64,000 bases of DNA from Luteipulveratus halotolerans (GCF_001247745.1 NZ_LAIR01000002.1:3286001-3350000), one strand, 5' to 3'; shown: positions 16,120 through 25,900, counted from the first letter of the stretch. Notes: a model not told the origin generated them from the letters alone. Program-made: numbers and translations.

Positions 16120-17021
16120 CAGGACATCTCCTCACACTGGGCGCTCTCGGCTTCGACCTGGAGGGTGGCGTGCTCGATGTCGAACTCGTCGCGCATCAGC
16201 ACGCGGGCGCGCTCGAGGACGACGGTCGCCTGCGAGCCCTGCCGGGTGACGAGGTGGGCGGTGGCGACGTTCATGCCCGAGGTGAGGGTCCACAGGTGCA
16301 GGTCGTGCACGTCGCACACCCCGTCGACAGCCCGCAGCCGCCCGTCGACCTCGTCGGGCTCGATGCCGCGAGGGGCGTGCTGGCCGAGCACGGCGAGCAC
16401 CTCGCGCGCGAGCATCACCGCACGGACGGCGACGAACACCGCGATCGCGAGCGCGATGCCGGTGTCCCACCAGACGTTGCCGGTGGCGGCGACGAGCAGA
16501 CCGGCGACGATGACACCGACCGAGCCGACGGTGTCGGCGACCACCTCGAGATAGGCACCCTTGACGTTGAGGCTCTCGGACGCACCGCCGCGCAGCAGCA
16601 TCAACGCAATCACGTTGACCACCAACCCGATTGCGCCGACGACAAGCATCGCGCCGGTCGTGACCTCGACGTCCTCGCCAAGACGGGCCAGCGCCTCGAA
16701 CGCGACGTACGCCGCCGCGCCGAGCATGAGCAGCACCGTGAGCCCCGAGGCGAAGACCTCCGCGCGGTAGGACCCGTACGTCCGCCGCCCCGTCGTGTCC
16801 GGGCGGGCGGCGATGCGGGTGGCGACCAGTGCGGCGCCGAGGGCGACGACGTCGGCGGCCATGTGACCGGCGTCCGACAGCAGCGCCAGCGACCCCGACC
16901 AGAGGCCGAACCCGAGCTCGACGACGAAGTACGACGCGACCAGGCCGAACGCCAGCGCGAGCCGCCACCGATGACGTCCGCCGGCGTGTGCGGACGCGCC
17001 GTGGTCGTGCCCGGCGCCCAT
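16116..17021 (-). CDS. Cation diffusion facilitator (Zn/Cd-type efflux)
   Basis: A 301-residue CDF transporter with a His-rich N-terminus (GHDHGASAHAGGRHRW), six membrane helices and a cytosolic C-terminal domain. The transport-site residues are clear in helix 2 (LLSDAGHMAADVVAL) and helix 5 (YLEVVADTVGSVGVI), the HxxxD/DxxxD arrangement of zinc and cadmium exporters that use the proton gradient. Its ATG shares one base with the stop of the ArsR-family gene (TGATG), so the regulator and transporter are one operon. Confidence 0.92.
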   Translation of the reverse strand: MGAGHDHGASAHAGGRHRWRLALAFGLVASYFVVELGFGLWSGSLALLSDAGHMAADVVALGAALVATRIAARPDTTGRRTYGSYRAEVFASGLTVLLMLGAAAYVAFEALARLGEDVEVTTGAMLVVGAIGLVVNVIALMLLRGGASESLNVKGAYLEVVADTVGSVGVIVAGLLVAATGNVWWDTGIALAIAVFVAVRAVMLAREVLAVLGQHAPRGIEPDEVDGRLRAVDGVCDVHDLHLWTLTSGMNVATAHLVTRQGSQATVVLERARVLMRDEFDIEHATLQVEAESAQCEEMSW

Positions 17022-17362
17022 CAGTGATCACCCCGGTGAGCGGTCGCGTCGCCGCCGGTCGCATGGTGCAGGCGCTCGGCGACAGCCAGCAGGTCGCGTA
17101 CGAGATCGGGCTGGGTCACGGCATAGACCGAGGCGCGCCCGACCGGCCGGACGCTGACGAGCCCGCAGTCGCGCAGGCACGCCAGGTGCTTGGAGACCGT
17201 CGACTGGGCCAGACCCAGGTGGGCGGTCAGCTCAACGACACGGTGCTCCCCCAGCAGCAGGTGCTGCAGGATCGTCATCCGCGACGGCTCGCCCAGCGCG
17301 TGGAACACCGTGACCGAGCCGGCCACCACCGGAGCGTCGGAGGGAGCAAAATTCATCGCCAT
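17021..17362 (-). CDS. ArsR/SmtB-family metal sensor, CmtR-like
   Basis: A 113-residue winged-helix repressor. The recognition helix region AQSTVSKHLACLRDCGLVSVRPVGRASVYAV contains CLRDC, the two cysteines that bind Cd(II)/Pb(II) in CmtR; the third ligand in CmtR is a C-terminal Cys that I do not find here, while the C-terminus is His-rich (ERLHHATGGDATAHRGDH). It heads the operon with the CDF exporter and should repress it until metal binds. Confidence 0.88.
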   Translation of the reverse strand: MAMNFAPSDAPVVAGSVTVFHALGEPSRMTILQHLLLGEHRVVELTAHLGLAQSTVSKHLACLRDCGLVSVRPVGRASVYAVTQPDLVRDLLAVAERLHHATGGDATAHRGDH

Positions 17363-17400
17363 ACGACGATGTTAACGCTGCTCGGCGTTGCCGTGAACCC

Positions 17401-17470
17401 CGAAACGACCCGCCCTTTGCGAGACGACCCGCGCATCGGCGGGTCGTCTCGCAAAGGGCGGGTCGTTTCG
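17401..17470. terminator. Perfect 32-bp stem hairpin
   Basis: Arms 17401-17432 and 17439-17470 are exact inverted repeats of 32 bases around a six-base loop. The arms contain ACGACCCGC twice each. It lies between the aidB stop (17480) and the ArsR start (17362), both leftward, so it can end aidB transcripts. The length and perfection exceed a normal terminator. Confidence 0.75.
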
Positions 17471-17479
17471 TCGAAGGAG

Positions 17480-19108
17480 TCAGGCGGTCGGGACCTCGAC
17501 GACGGCGCGGTCGATGATCGGCCCGAGGTCGAGCCCGGCCGGCAGCGTGCCGAACGCACCGCCCCAGTCGCGCGACAGCCGCGAGGCGCAGAACGCGTCG
17601 GCGACCGCGGAGGGCGCGTGGCGTACGAGCAGGGAGCCCTGCAGCACCAGCGCCATCAGCTCGACGACCCGCCGCGCCCGCAGCTCGATGTCGTCGAACG
17701 CGGTGAGCTCCTTCTTGAGCCGGGCGACGGCGTCGTCCAGACGGGTCTCACCGCTCGCCTGCTCGACCTCGTCGAAGAACGCGTCGAGGGTCTGCGGCTC
17801 CTTGGCGATCGCCCGCAGCGCGTCGAGCGCGGCGACGCTGCCGGAGCCCTCCCAGATCGACAGCAGCGGCAGCTCGCGGTAGATGCGCGGCAAGCCGGAG
17901 TCCTCGATGTAGCCGTTGCCGCCGAGGCACTCCAGCGCCTCACCCGCGAGCACCGGCCCACGCTTGCAGATGTAGTACTTCGACACCGCGAGCGCGATGC
18001 GTCGGAACGCTCCCTCCTGCGAATCCCCTTGCACCGCAAGGTCGTTGGCGCCAGCGAGGCGCATCATGGTCGTCGTCGCAGCCTCGGACTCGACGGCCAT
18101 GTCGGCGAGGACGTTGCGCATCAGCGGCTGGTCGACGAGCGCCGTGCCGAACGCTCGCCGGTGGCGCGCGTGATGGGTCGCCTGCACGAGCGCCGAACGC
18201 ATGCCCATCGACGAGCCGATCACACAGTCGAGCCGCGTCATGTTGACCATCTCGACGATGGTGCGTACGCCGCGCCCCTCCTCGCCGACCAACCAGCCCG
18301 TCGCGCCGTCGTACTCGATCTCGGAGGAGGCGTTGGAATGGTTGCCGAGCTTGTCCTTGAGGCGCATCAACGACATCGCGTTGCGGTCGCCGCCGGGCAG
18401 GACGCGCGGTACGAGGAAGCACGACAGACCGCCCGGCGCCTGCGCGAGCGTGAGGAACAGGTCGGACATCGGCGCCGAGGTGAACCACTTGTGCCCGGTG
18501 AGGGCGTACGCACCGTCGCCGACCTGCGTGGCGGTCGTGGTGTTGGCGCGGACGTCGGAGCCGCCCTGCTTCTCGGTCATCGACATGCCGGCGATCAGGC
18601 CACGCTTGGCGGCCGGGTCGCGCAGGCCGAAGTCGTACTCGCGGTTGACGAGCAACGGCTCGAACTGCGCTGCGAGAGAAGGGTTCTGGCGCAGCGCGGG
18701 CACGACGGCGTACGTCATCGAGATGGGGCAGCCGTGACCGGCGTCGACCGACCAGGCCATGAACTTCGCGGCGCGCGCGACGTGAGCACCCGGACGCTCG
18801 TCGGCCCACGGCGCGGCGTGCAGACCGTGACTCACGGCGGTCTGCATGAGCTGGTGGTAGGCCGGGATGTAGTCGACCTCGTCGATGCGGTGGCCGTAGC
18901 GGTCATGCGTGCGCAGCACTGGCGGGTGATGCTCGACCAGGTCGGCCCACTCCTGCGCCTGCGCCGACCCCGCGAGGCGACCGACCTCGCGTACCTCGTC
19001 CTCGGCCCAGGCCGCACCCTCACGCCGCAGCCCCTCGATGAGCGCCGGATCGTCGGCTGTGCTGTGACCGACGAGCGGCGGCACCTGGTTGAGCACCTCA
19101 TGAGTCAT
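17480..19108 (-). CDS. aidB: AidB-like acyl-CoA dehydrogenase
   Basis: A 542-residue flavoprotein, close to the 541 of E. coli AidB. Recognisable blocks are GLHAAPW, GMSMTEKQGGSDVRANTT, GHKWFTSAPMSD, CFLVPRVLPGGDRNAMSLMRLKDKLGNHSNASSEIEYDGA and ECLGGNGYIEDSGLPRIYRE. AidB is induced by alkylating agents, binds FAD and DNA, and has only weak dehydrogenase activity. The ATG at 19108 is the family start; the frame happens to be open much farther upstream but that is the antisense of the next gene. Divergent from a PaaX-type regulator. Confidence 0.88.
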   Translation of the reverse strand: MTHEVLNQVPPLVGHSTADDPALIEGLRREGAAWAEDEVREVGRLAGSAQAQEWADLVEHHPPVLRTHDRYGHRIDEVDYIPAYHQLMQTAVSHGLHAAPWADERPGAHVARAAKFMAWSVDAGHGCPISMTYAVVPALRQNPSLAAQFEPLLVNREYDFGLRDPAAKRGLIAGMSMTEKQGGSDVRANTTTATQVGDGAYALTGHKWFTSAPMSDLFLTLAQAPGGLSCFLVPRVLPGGDRNAMSLMRLKDKLGNHSNASSEIEYDGATGWLVGEEGRGVRTIVEMVNMTRLDCVIGSSMGMRSALVQATHHARHRRAFGTALVDQPLMRNVLADMAVESEAATTTMMRLAGANDLAVQGDSQEGAFRRIALAVSKYYICKRGPVLAGEALECLGGNGYIEDSGLPRIYRELPLLSIWEGSGSVAALDALRAIAKEPQTLDAFFDEVEQASGETRLDDAVARLKKELTAFDDIELRARRVVELMALVLQGSLLVRHAPSAVADAFCASRLSRDWGGAFGTLPAGLDLGPIIDRAVVEVPTA

Positions 19109-19180
19109 GTCCACGACGTTACGCTCGCGCCGACGACTGTGTCCACGGATGTAGCGCACTTTCGTGGCAGAGTCTGCCTC

Positions 19181-19900
19181 GTGCCGTACGCCGAACCCCG
19201 CCCCCTGTCGGCACGTTCCGTCGTGCTGAGCCTCCTGCTCGGCGCCCACCCGCAGCCGATGACGGCCCGCCAGCTGACCAAGGCGGGCGAGCACCTCGGA
19301 ATCTCGCCCGCGACCCTGCGCGTCGCGCTGACCCGGGCCGTCTCGGCGGGCGAGCTGAGCCGAGACGCGGCCGGCTACCACCTCGGCGAGCGCCTGCTGG
19401 AGCGCCAGCACCGCCAGGACGAGGCCGTCGAGGACGCAGAGACCGACTGGGACGGCGACTGGGAGATGGCCGTCGTCGTCGTGTCGGGCCGCTCCAGCGC
19501 CGAGCGCGCCGCACTGCGCGTCGACCTCGAGACCGCCCGGCTCGCCGAGCTGCGCGAGGGAGTCTGGACCCGACCCGCCAACCTGCGCCGCGCACCGGCG
19601 TACGCCGACAACCCCGTGCTCACCTGCTTCCGTTCGCGCCCGACCGGAGAGGCCGCCCAGCTCGCCCTCGACCTGTGGGACCTCGACGCGTGGGCGACCG
19701 AGACGCGCCGCCTGCTCGGTGGCATGCGCGGACGGCGTTCTGCGGTCAAGCAGCTCGCGGTCGCCGCCCAGGCCGTCCGCCACCTGACGACCGACCCGCT
19801 GCTGCCGTCGGCCCTGCTGCCGTCGGACTGGCCCGGCGACGAGCTGCGCGCGGCGTACGCCGCCTACCAGACCCGCCTGCGCGACCTCGCCCTCTCCTAG
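19181..19900 (+). CDS. PaaX-family transcriptional regulator
   Basis: A 239-residue protein with the PaaX layout: an N-terminal winged helix (SARSVVLSLLLGAHPQPMTARQLTKAGEHLGISPATLRVALTRAVSAGELSRDAAGYHL) and a central and C-terminal domain (DWDGDWEMAVV, GVWTRPANL). PaaX represses phenylacetate catabolism by sensing phenylacetyl-CoA. There are no paa genes here; the only divergent partner, 72 bases away, is aidB, so it may sense an acyl-CoA and control that gene. GTG start at 19181. Confidence 0.85.
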   Translation: MPYAEPRPLSARSVVLSLLLGAHPQPMTARQLTKAGEHLGISPATLRVALTRAVSAGELSRDAAGYHLGERLLERQHRQDEAVEDAETDWDGDWEMAVVVVSGRSSAERAALRVDLETARLAELREGVWTRPANLRRAPAYADNPVLTCFRSRPTGEAAQLALDLWDLDAWATETRRLLGGMRGRRSAVKQLAVAAQAVRHLTTDPLLPSALLPSDWPGDELRAAYAAYQTRLRDLALS

Positions 19901-19908
19901 GAACGCCC

Positions 19909-20100
19909 ATGGCCGACACAACCACCTCCATCCCGATCACGATGCCCGTCGAGATCTGGTGGGGCATCGATGGATCCATGGACAACAAGGCTCACGCCGA
20001 GTGCGCGGGAACGCCGTCGGAGGCGAGCATGAAGGAGTGCGCAGACCTGGGCCGCACCGCATCCGCGATCGTGGGTCGCGCTCTCGACGATCAGCCTTGA
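19909..20100 (+). CDS. Small hypothetical protein (63 aa)
   Basis: An ATG eight bases after the PaaX stop opens a 63-residue frame (ITMPVEIWWGIDGSMDNKAHAECAGTPSEASMKECADLGRTAS). Two cysteines and several acidic residues; no family recognised. Close spacing suggests cotranscription with the PaaX-type gene. Confidence 0.45.
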   Translation: MADTTTSIPITMPVEIWWGIDGSMDNKAHAECAGTPSEASMKECADLGRTASAIVGRALDDQP

Positions 20101-20107
20101 CCGCACG

Positions 20108-20139
20108 CTGAGAAGTGCGCCGAGTGGGCGGTTCTCAGG
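20108..20139. repeat. 32-base palindromic repeat, copy A
   Basis: A 32-base unit that begins CTGAGAAGTGC, has GAGTGGG in the middle and ends TTCTCAGG. The ends form a hairpin. Copy B follows 51 bases later, and another pair (copies C and D) lies at 32657 and 32707. Confidence 0.8.
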
Positions 20140-20158
20140 CCCAGGCGTGCCATCCGAT

Positions 20159-20190
20159 CTGAGAAGTGCGTCGAGTGGGCGGTTCTCAGG
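20159..20190. repeat. 32-base palindromic repeat, copy B
   Basis: Differs from copy A at one base. Same orientation, 51 bases start to start. It lies in the 225-base gap before the SGNH hydrolase gene. Confidence 0.8.
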
Positions 20191-20325
20191 CCGACGTCTT
20201 GACGCTGACTGGCTTGACCGAAATATGACGTCGCTTCTGACGTGACGTGGGTCACATCTCAGTACGTTACGGAGGCGTAGCTCCTGTACGGCCCCCTCAC
20301 CTCACTGGAGATCCCCCCCTCCCCC

Positions 20326-21024
20326 ATGCGTCGCACTCCCCTCGTACGCCGATCCCTCGCCACCGCTGCCTCGGCCCTGCTCGCCGCAGGCGTCGTGGCC
20401 TCGACCAGCAGCACCGCCTCGGCCGCTGACCCCGTGAAGTACGTCAACCTCGGCGACAGCTACAGCGCAGGATCGGGCGTCACGCCCTACACCGACTTCT
20501 ACGGGCTGTGCATGCAGTCGACGCAGAACTGGTCGCACGTGATCGCGGCCAGCAAGGGCTACGCACTCACCGACGTCAGCTGCGGCGCCGCGCAGACCAA
20601 GGACCTGACGTCCTCGCAGTACTCGGGCCTGGCGCCCCAGCTCGACGCGGTCACCGCCGACACCGACGTCGTCACGCTCACGATGGGCGGCAACGACAAC
20701 AACACGTTCGTCAGCGCGGTCCTTGCGTGCGGTTCGGCCGGCATCGCGACGGGCGGGTTCGGCAGTCCGTGCAAGACGTTGTACGGCAGCACGTTCACCG
20801 ACGAGATCAACTCCAGCACCTACCCCGCACTGGTCAAGGGCCTCAACGACATCAAGGCCAAGGCCCCGGGCGCCAAGGTCGCGATCTCCGGCTAGCCGTG
20901 CCAGTCGGTCGGCACCCGCTGGGTCGAGCCGGCGTTCGGCACATCGCAGACCGTCCCAGTGCACCCGAATGCGTTGGGAGAGAAGGGAATGGCGACCGCG
21001 GCCCTCAAGCAGGCGCGCCTGTAG
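20326..21024 (+). pseudogene. Secreted SGNH/GDSL hydrolase with internal deletion and stop
   Basis: The ATG at 20326 starts a signal peptide (RRSLATAASALLAAGVVASTSSTASA) followed by the lipase blocks NLGDSYSAGSG (nucleophile Ser) and TMGGNDNNTF. The frame stops at TAG 20893-20895, right after KVAISG. The same frame then continues beyond the stop with TRWVEPAFGTSQTVPVHPNALGEKGMA, which holds the catalytic His of block V, ending at 21024. In intact relatives roughly 60 residues separate these two parts, and a Tyr usually follows ISG. A deletion fused the two ends and made TAG at the junction. Confidence 0.75.
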
Positions 21025-21025
21025 G

Positions 21026-21550
21026 TCAGCCGTCGACGACCTCGCCCGCGGCGTGCACGCGGGCGAGGTCGACGTACGCCGCGCCATTGAGCTCGATGCC
21101 GGCACGCTCCTCGTCGGTCAGCTCACGCCGCACCTTCGCCGGCACTCCGGCGACCAGTGAGCCCGGCGGGATCTGCGACCCCTCGGGCACCACGGCACCG
21201 GCCGCGATGAGCGAACCCGCGCCGACGACAGCGCCGTTGAGCACCCGCGAACCCATGCCGACCAGCACGTCGTCCTCGATGGTGCAGCCGTGCAGCGTCG
21301 CATTGTGGCCGACCGAGACGCCCTCACCGACACGCAACGGACTGCCCGGATCGGCGTGCAGCGAGCAGTTGTCCTGGATGTTCGAGCGTGCGCCGACGGT
21401 GATCGACTCGATGTCGCCGCGCACCACCGCGCCGTACCAGATGCCGACCTCGGCACCGAGCGTCACGTCGCCGACGACGGTGGCACTCGGGGCGACCCAG
21501 GTCGACTCGTCGATGGCGGGCGTCTTGTCCTGGATGCGGATGATCGTCAC
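21026..21550 (-). CDS. Gamma-carbonic-anhydrase-family protein
   Basis: A 174-residue left-handed beta-helix protein with hexapeptide repeats (VGDVTLGAEVGIWYGAVVRGDIESITVGARSNIQDNCSLHA, VSVGHNATLHGCTIEDDVLVGMGSRVLNG). The metal-binding histidines of the gamma class are seen in SLHAD, VGHNATLHG. Many such proteins are in fact acyltransferases or have no measured anhydrase activity. GTG start at 21550. Divergent from the ABC operon at 21614. Confidence 0.88.
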   Translation of the reverse strand: MTIIRIQDKTPAIDESTWVAPSATVVGDVTLGAEVGIWYGAVVRGDIESITVGARSNIQDNCSLHADPGSPLRVGEGVSVGHNATLHGCTIEDDVLVGMGSRVLNGAVVGAGSLIAAGAVVPEGSQIPPGSLVAGVPAKVRRELTDEERAGIELNGAAYVDLARVHAAGEVVDG

Positions 21551-21613
21551 CCGAGGCAACGTACCTGCGGCATCGCACCCGCACGGCGTACGGCGGCGTT
21601 TAGGGTGTGCGCC

Positions 21614-22531
21614 ATGGGGGTCGTGAGCACACAAGGGCTGACCGTCCAGTACCCGCGGGTGCGGGCGCTGGACGCACTCACCGTCGAGATCCCCGAGGGC
21701 ATCACCGGCGTCGTCGGCGTCAACGGTGCCGGCAAGTCGACGCTGATCAAGGTGCTGCTCGGGCTGCTGCGACCGACGAGCGGTCAGGTGCAGGTCCTCG
21801 GCATGGACCCGACGACGCACGGCCCCCAGATCCGCGAGCTCGTCGGCTACATGCCCGAGCACGACTGCCTCCCGGCCGATGTGAGCGCCGCTGAGTTCGT
21901 CATGCACATGGCGATGATGTCGGGACTGCCCCGCGCCGCCGCCCGCGAGCGCACCTCGGACGTGCTGCGTCACGTCGGCCTCGCCGAAGAACGCCACCGG
22001 CCGATGGGCGGCTACTCCACGGGTATGAAGCAGCGCGCCAAGCTCGCGCAGGCGATCGTGCACGACCCGCGGCTGGTGCTGCTCGACGAGCCCACCAACG
22101 GTCTCGACCCGCGCGCCCGCGACGACATGCTCGAGCTGATCGGCACGATCGGCCACTCCTTCGGCATCTCGGTGGCCGTGACCAGCCACCTGCTGGGCGA
22201 GCTCGAGCGCACCGCCGACCACGTCGTGGTCATCGACTCCGGCCGGCTGCTGCGCGCGTCGGCCACCTCCGACCTCACCCACTCGACCGGCGACGTGCTC
22301 GTCGAGGTGCTCGGCCCGTCCGGCTCCGACCAGCGCATCGGGCAGGCACTCCTCGACCGCGGACTGCAGGCCTGGCCGCAGGGCGACAAGGTCGCCGTAC
22401 GCATCAGCGACCCCGCCCAGCTCGACGTCGTCCGCGACACCGTCGTCGACCTCGACCTCGGGCTCGTGCGCATCCAGGAGATCCGGCACACCCTCGAAGA
22501 GGTCTTCCACCAGCAAGGAGCGCCCGCATGA
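21614..22531 (+). CDS. ABC transporter ATPase (ABC-2 type), first of two
   Basis: A 305-residue ATPase: Walker A GVNGAGKST, signature YSTGMKQR, Walker B LVLLDEPTNGLDP, switch His in TSH. The C-terminal 90 residues are the extension typical of drug or polymer ABC-2 ATPases. It starts a four-gene operon (ATPase, permease, ATPase, permease) with ATGA/GTGA overlaps. The ATG follows TAGGGT (21601-21606) by seven bases, so the operon mRNA is probably leaderless. Substrate unknown. Confidence 0.92.
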   Translation: MGVVSTQGLTVQYPRVRALDALTVEIPEGITGVVGVNGAGKSTLIKVLLGLLRPTSGQVQVLGMDPTTHGPQIRELVGYMPEHDCLPADVSAAEFVMHMAMMSGLPRAAARERTSDVLRHVGLAEERHRPMGGYSTGMKQRAKLAQAIVHDPRLVLLDEPTNGLDPRARDDMLELIGTIGHSFGISVAVTSHLLGELERTADHVVVIDSGRLLRASATSDLTHSTGDVLVEVLGPSGSDQRIGQALLDRGLQAWPQGDKVAVRISDPAQLDVVRDTVVDLDLGLVRIQEIRHTLEEVFHQQGAPA

Positions 22532-23441
22532 GCGGCCAGCCCCGCGGCGTCATCCACGACCTCGGCTACCGCGGCTTCACCGGGCGCCGGCGTACGACGG
22601 GTCAGGTCGCCGGTTCGCTGTACGCCACCTCGCTGCGGCATGCGTTCGGGCTCGGCCGCACCGGCAAGTCCAAGGTGCTGCCCTGGCTCATCACGCTGAT
22701 CATGCTGGTGCCGGCGCTGGTGCTCGCCGGCATCATCATCCAGCTCAACAAGATGTCGCTGCAGGACCAGGCCGATCTGTTCGGACCGCTGTCGACCTAC
22801 TTCGGCTACCCGTACTGGACCCAGCTGCTGCTCACGATCTTCGTCGCCGGTCAGGCGCCGGTGCTGTTCGCGCGCGACCTGAGATATCGCACGATCGTGC
22901 TCTACTTCGCGCGGCCGCTGTCGCGGACCGTGCTCGTCCTGGTGCGCCTGGCTGCGCTCACGACGGCCGTGTTCGCGATCATCGCGGTGCCCCTCACGAT
23001 CTGGTACGCCGTCGCGATGAGCTCGGACATGCCGCGCGGTCAGCACACCAAGGCCTACCTCGCGGCGATGGTCGGCTCGCTCGTGCTGGCCCTGCTGCTG
23101 TCCGCCCTGTCGGCGATGGTCTCGTCGCTCACCACCCGGGCCGGGCTCTCGGCGACCGGCGTGATCGTCGTCATGATGCTGCTGTCCGGTGTGACCACCG
23201 CGATGATGGGCGCCGCCTACGACCAGGGCAGCCGCACCGGCGGCTGGATCGCCGCGGCGTTCAACCCGTTCAGCTGTGTGGCCGGCCTGGTCAGCGGGCT
23301 GTTCGACCAGCGCACCCCGATCGACGTGCTCCCGCAGCCCGACAGCGCCGGCTGGACGGCGTTCTTCGCGCTCGCCTCGCTCGCGTGGATCGTCATCCCC
23401 ACGCTCATCCTGCTCGCCCGCACCCGAAAGGCGGCCTCCCT

Positions 23442-23445
<4 letters not shown>
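22528..23445 (+). CDS. ABC-2 permease, first of two
   Basis: A 305-residue membrane protein: a cytosolic N-terminus (GVIHDLGYRGFTGRRRTT, a motif I associate with this operon type in actinobacteria), then about six helices (VLPWLITLIMLVPALVLAGIIIQL, TIVLYFARPLSRTVLVLVRLAALTTAVF and others). It pairs with the ATPase at 21614, whose stop overlaps its ATG, and the next gene starts inside its own stop. Confidence 0.88.
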
Positions 23446-24370
<925 letters not shown>

Positions 24371-24371
<1 letters not shown>

Positions 24372-25084
24372 TGAGTACGCCGATCATCCGCCTCGCGTTC
24401 CAGTCGCTGTTCGGCCGGTCGCGGCTGCTGCTCCTGCTCGCGCTGCCCGTCGTGCTCGTCGGCCTCGCCGCGCTGCTGACCGCCACGGGCAGCCCCGACA
24501 ACGGCAACGCCGAGTCGTTCCTGAAGGTCTTCGGGATCGGCATCGTCATCCCGGTGCTCGCGCTGGTCTCGACCGCGAGCCTCATCAACGCCGAGCTCGA
24601 CGACGGCTCGATCATCTACCTGCTCACCAAGCCGGTCTCACGGCTGTCGATCATCGCGAGCAAGGCGCTCGTCGCGCTGTTCGCGGTCGTCGCCTGCGGT
24701 GTGATCCCGTTGTGGGTCGCCGGCATCACCCTGGTCGGCGGCGCCGACAAGGTCGCGGTGGGCGCGCTCGCAGGCGGACTCGTCTCCGGCGTCGCCTACG
24801 TCGGGCTCTTCACCGTCCTGATGACCGTGCTGCAGCGCAGCGTGATCGCCTGCCTGATCTACTGGCTGGTCTGGGAGTCGACGATCTCATCGCTCGTCGG
24901 TCCGGTGCGCTGGCTGTCGGCGCGCGCGTGGGGCACCTCGACCGTCGAGGCGATCTCGTCGGTCTCGGCCAAGGCACCCGCCGTGCCCGTCGCCTACGCC
25001 GTGGTCGCCGCTGCCGTCGCCCTGGTCGTCGGCGTGGTGCTCGCCGCACGACGGCTCGCCGCGATGACGCTCTCCGACGCCTGA
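24371..25084 (+). CDS. ABC-2 permease, second of two
   Basis: A 237-residue permease with about six helices and the ABC-2 segment STASLINAELDDGSIIYLLTKPVSRLSIIASKALVALFAV. The ATG at 24371 shares one base with the previous stop; a GTG at 24368 is an alternative. Last gene of the operon. Confidence 0.88.
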
Positions 25085-25121
25085 CCCGACCTCCCCCGCC
25101 CCACTCCCGGGGCGTGATTCA

Positions 25122-25133
25122 TGACATCCGTCA
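25122..25133. promoter_or_regulatory. Inverted repeat before the DUF6445 gene
   Basis: TGAC-ATCC-GTCA, a perfect 12-base inverted repeat in the 123-base gap between the ABC operon and the gene at 25208, about 75 bases before its start. It looks like a small operator; which protein binds is unknown. Confidence 0.35.
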
Positions 25134-25207
25134 CGGGGTGCCGGAGCCGGGCGGCCATAGGTTCGCGGGCGCTGCGCTGTCGCCCGCCACCTCCCGGGGA
25201 GCACCTC

Positions 25208-25891
25208 ATGGCGTCGAACCCGCTTGTCACGACACCGATGCAGGCTCTGCCGTACGCCGCACCCGTCCTCGGCGAGAACTACTGCGTCGTCGACGACGCG
25301 CTGCCCGACCCCGGCGCCGTCCGCGACCGCTGCGTCGCGAAGAAGACCTGGCAGCGGGGCGCGCCGTACACCGACGAGGTGTGGCCCGGGATGCGCGCGA
25401 TCCCCTGTCTGGAGCTCGATGAGCTCGCCGTCGTGGAGGCGAAGGTCCGGGCGCTGACCGGTGCACAGCGGCTCTGGGTGCAGGAGACGCCCGGCGGTGG
25501 CCGGCTCAACCACAACTGCGTCCAGCTCGTCGGCCACAGCGAGGGCCACGTCAAACCGCACACCGACTCGCGGGCGCTGTGCCGCTACGCCGCGGTGCTC
25601 TTCCTCACCCCCGACGCGCCGGCCCGCTGCGGCACCGGGTTCTACCGGCAGCGGATGCCCGACGGCACGCTCGCCGGCAACACCGTGGTCGCACCGCACC
25701 AGAACCTCGTCGACGCGCTCGGCACGCGGTTCGTGCCGCCCGAGACGTTCGTCGAGGACGTGCGCGTCGACAACCGGTTCAACCGCCTGCTGCTCTATCG
25801 CGCGAACATGATCCACAGCGCGAGCGCCTACTGCGGCACCCACCCGTTGGAGCGGCGGATGACCGCGGTGTTCTTCTGGATGGCCGACTGA
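25208..25891 (+). CDS. DUF6445-type, 2-oxoglutarate/Fe(II) oxygenase-like protein
   Basis: A 227-residue cytosolic protein. The central QLVGHSEGHVKPHTDSRALCRYAAVLFLTP resembles the HxD iron-binding edge of a double-stranded beta-helix oxygenase, and the later LLLYRANMIHSASAYCG could provide the distal His. This matches the DUF6445 family as I remember it, which is found with tryptophan-modifying or siderophore-like clusters; no clear cluster is present here, although the next operon holds a siderophore-type acyltransferase. Confidence 0.6.
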   Translation: MASNPLVTTPMQALPYAAPVLGENYCVVDDALPDPGAVRDRCVAKKTWQRGAPYTDEVWPGMRAIPCLELDELAVVEAKVRALTGAQRLWVQETPGGGRLNHNCVQLVGHSEGHVKPHTDSRALCRYAAVLFLTPDAPARCGTGFYRQRMPDGTLAGNTVVAPHQNLVDALGTRFVPPETFVEDVRVDNRFNRLLLYRANMIHSASAYCGTHPLERRMTAVFFWMAD

Positions 25892-25900
25892 GTCAGGTGC

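Noticed and set aside
16829..19900. A 1023-codon open frame on the plus strand across the CDF, ArsR and aidB genes
   Set aside because: It is antisense to three clear genes and only its last 240 codons (from GTG 19181) encode the PaaX-type protein. High GC makes such long false frames common.
17480..19921. An 813-codon minus-strand frame suggesting an N-terminal extension of AidB
   Set aside because: The first 271 codons are antisense to the PaaX-type gene; the family start is the ATG at 19108.
21551..22516. Extension of the gamma-carbonic anhydrase frame to 496 codons
   Set aside because: The extension is antisense to the ABC ATPase gene and has no family match; GTG 21550 fits the family.
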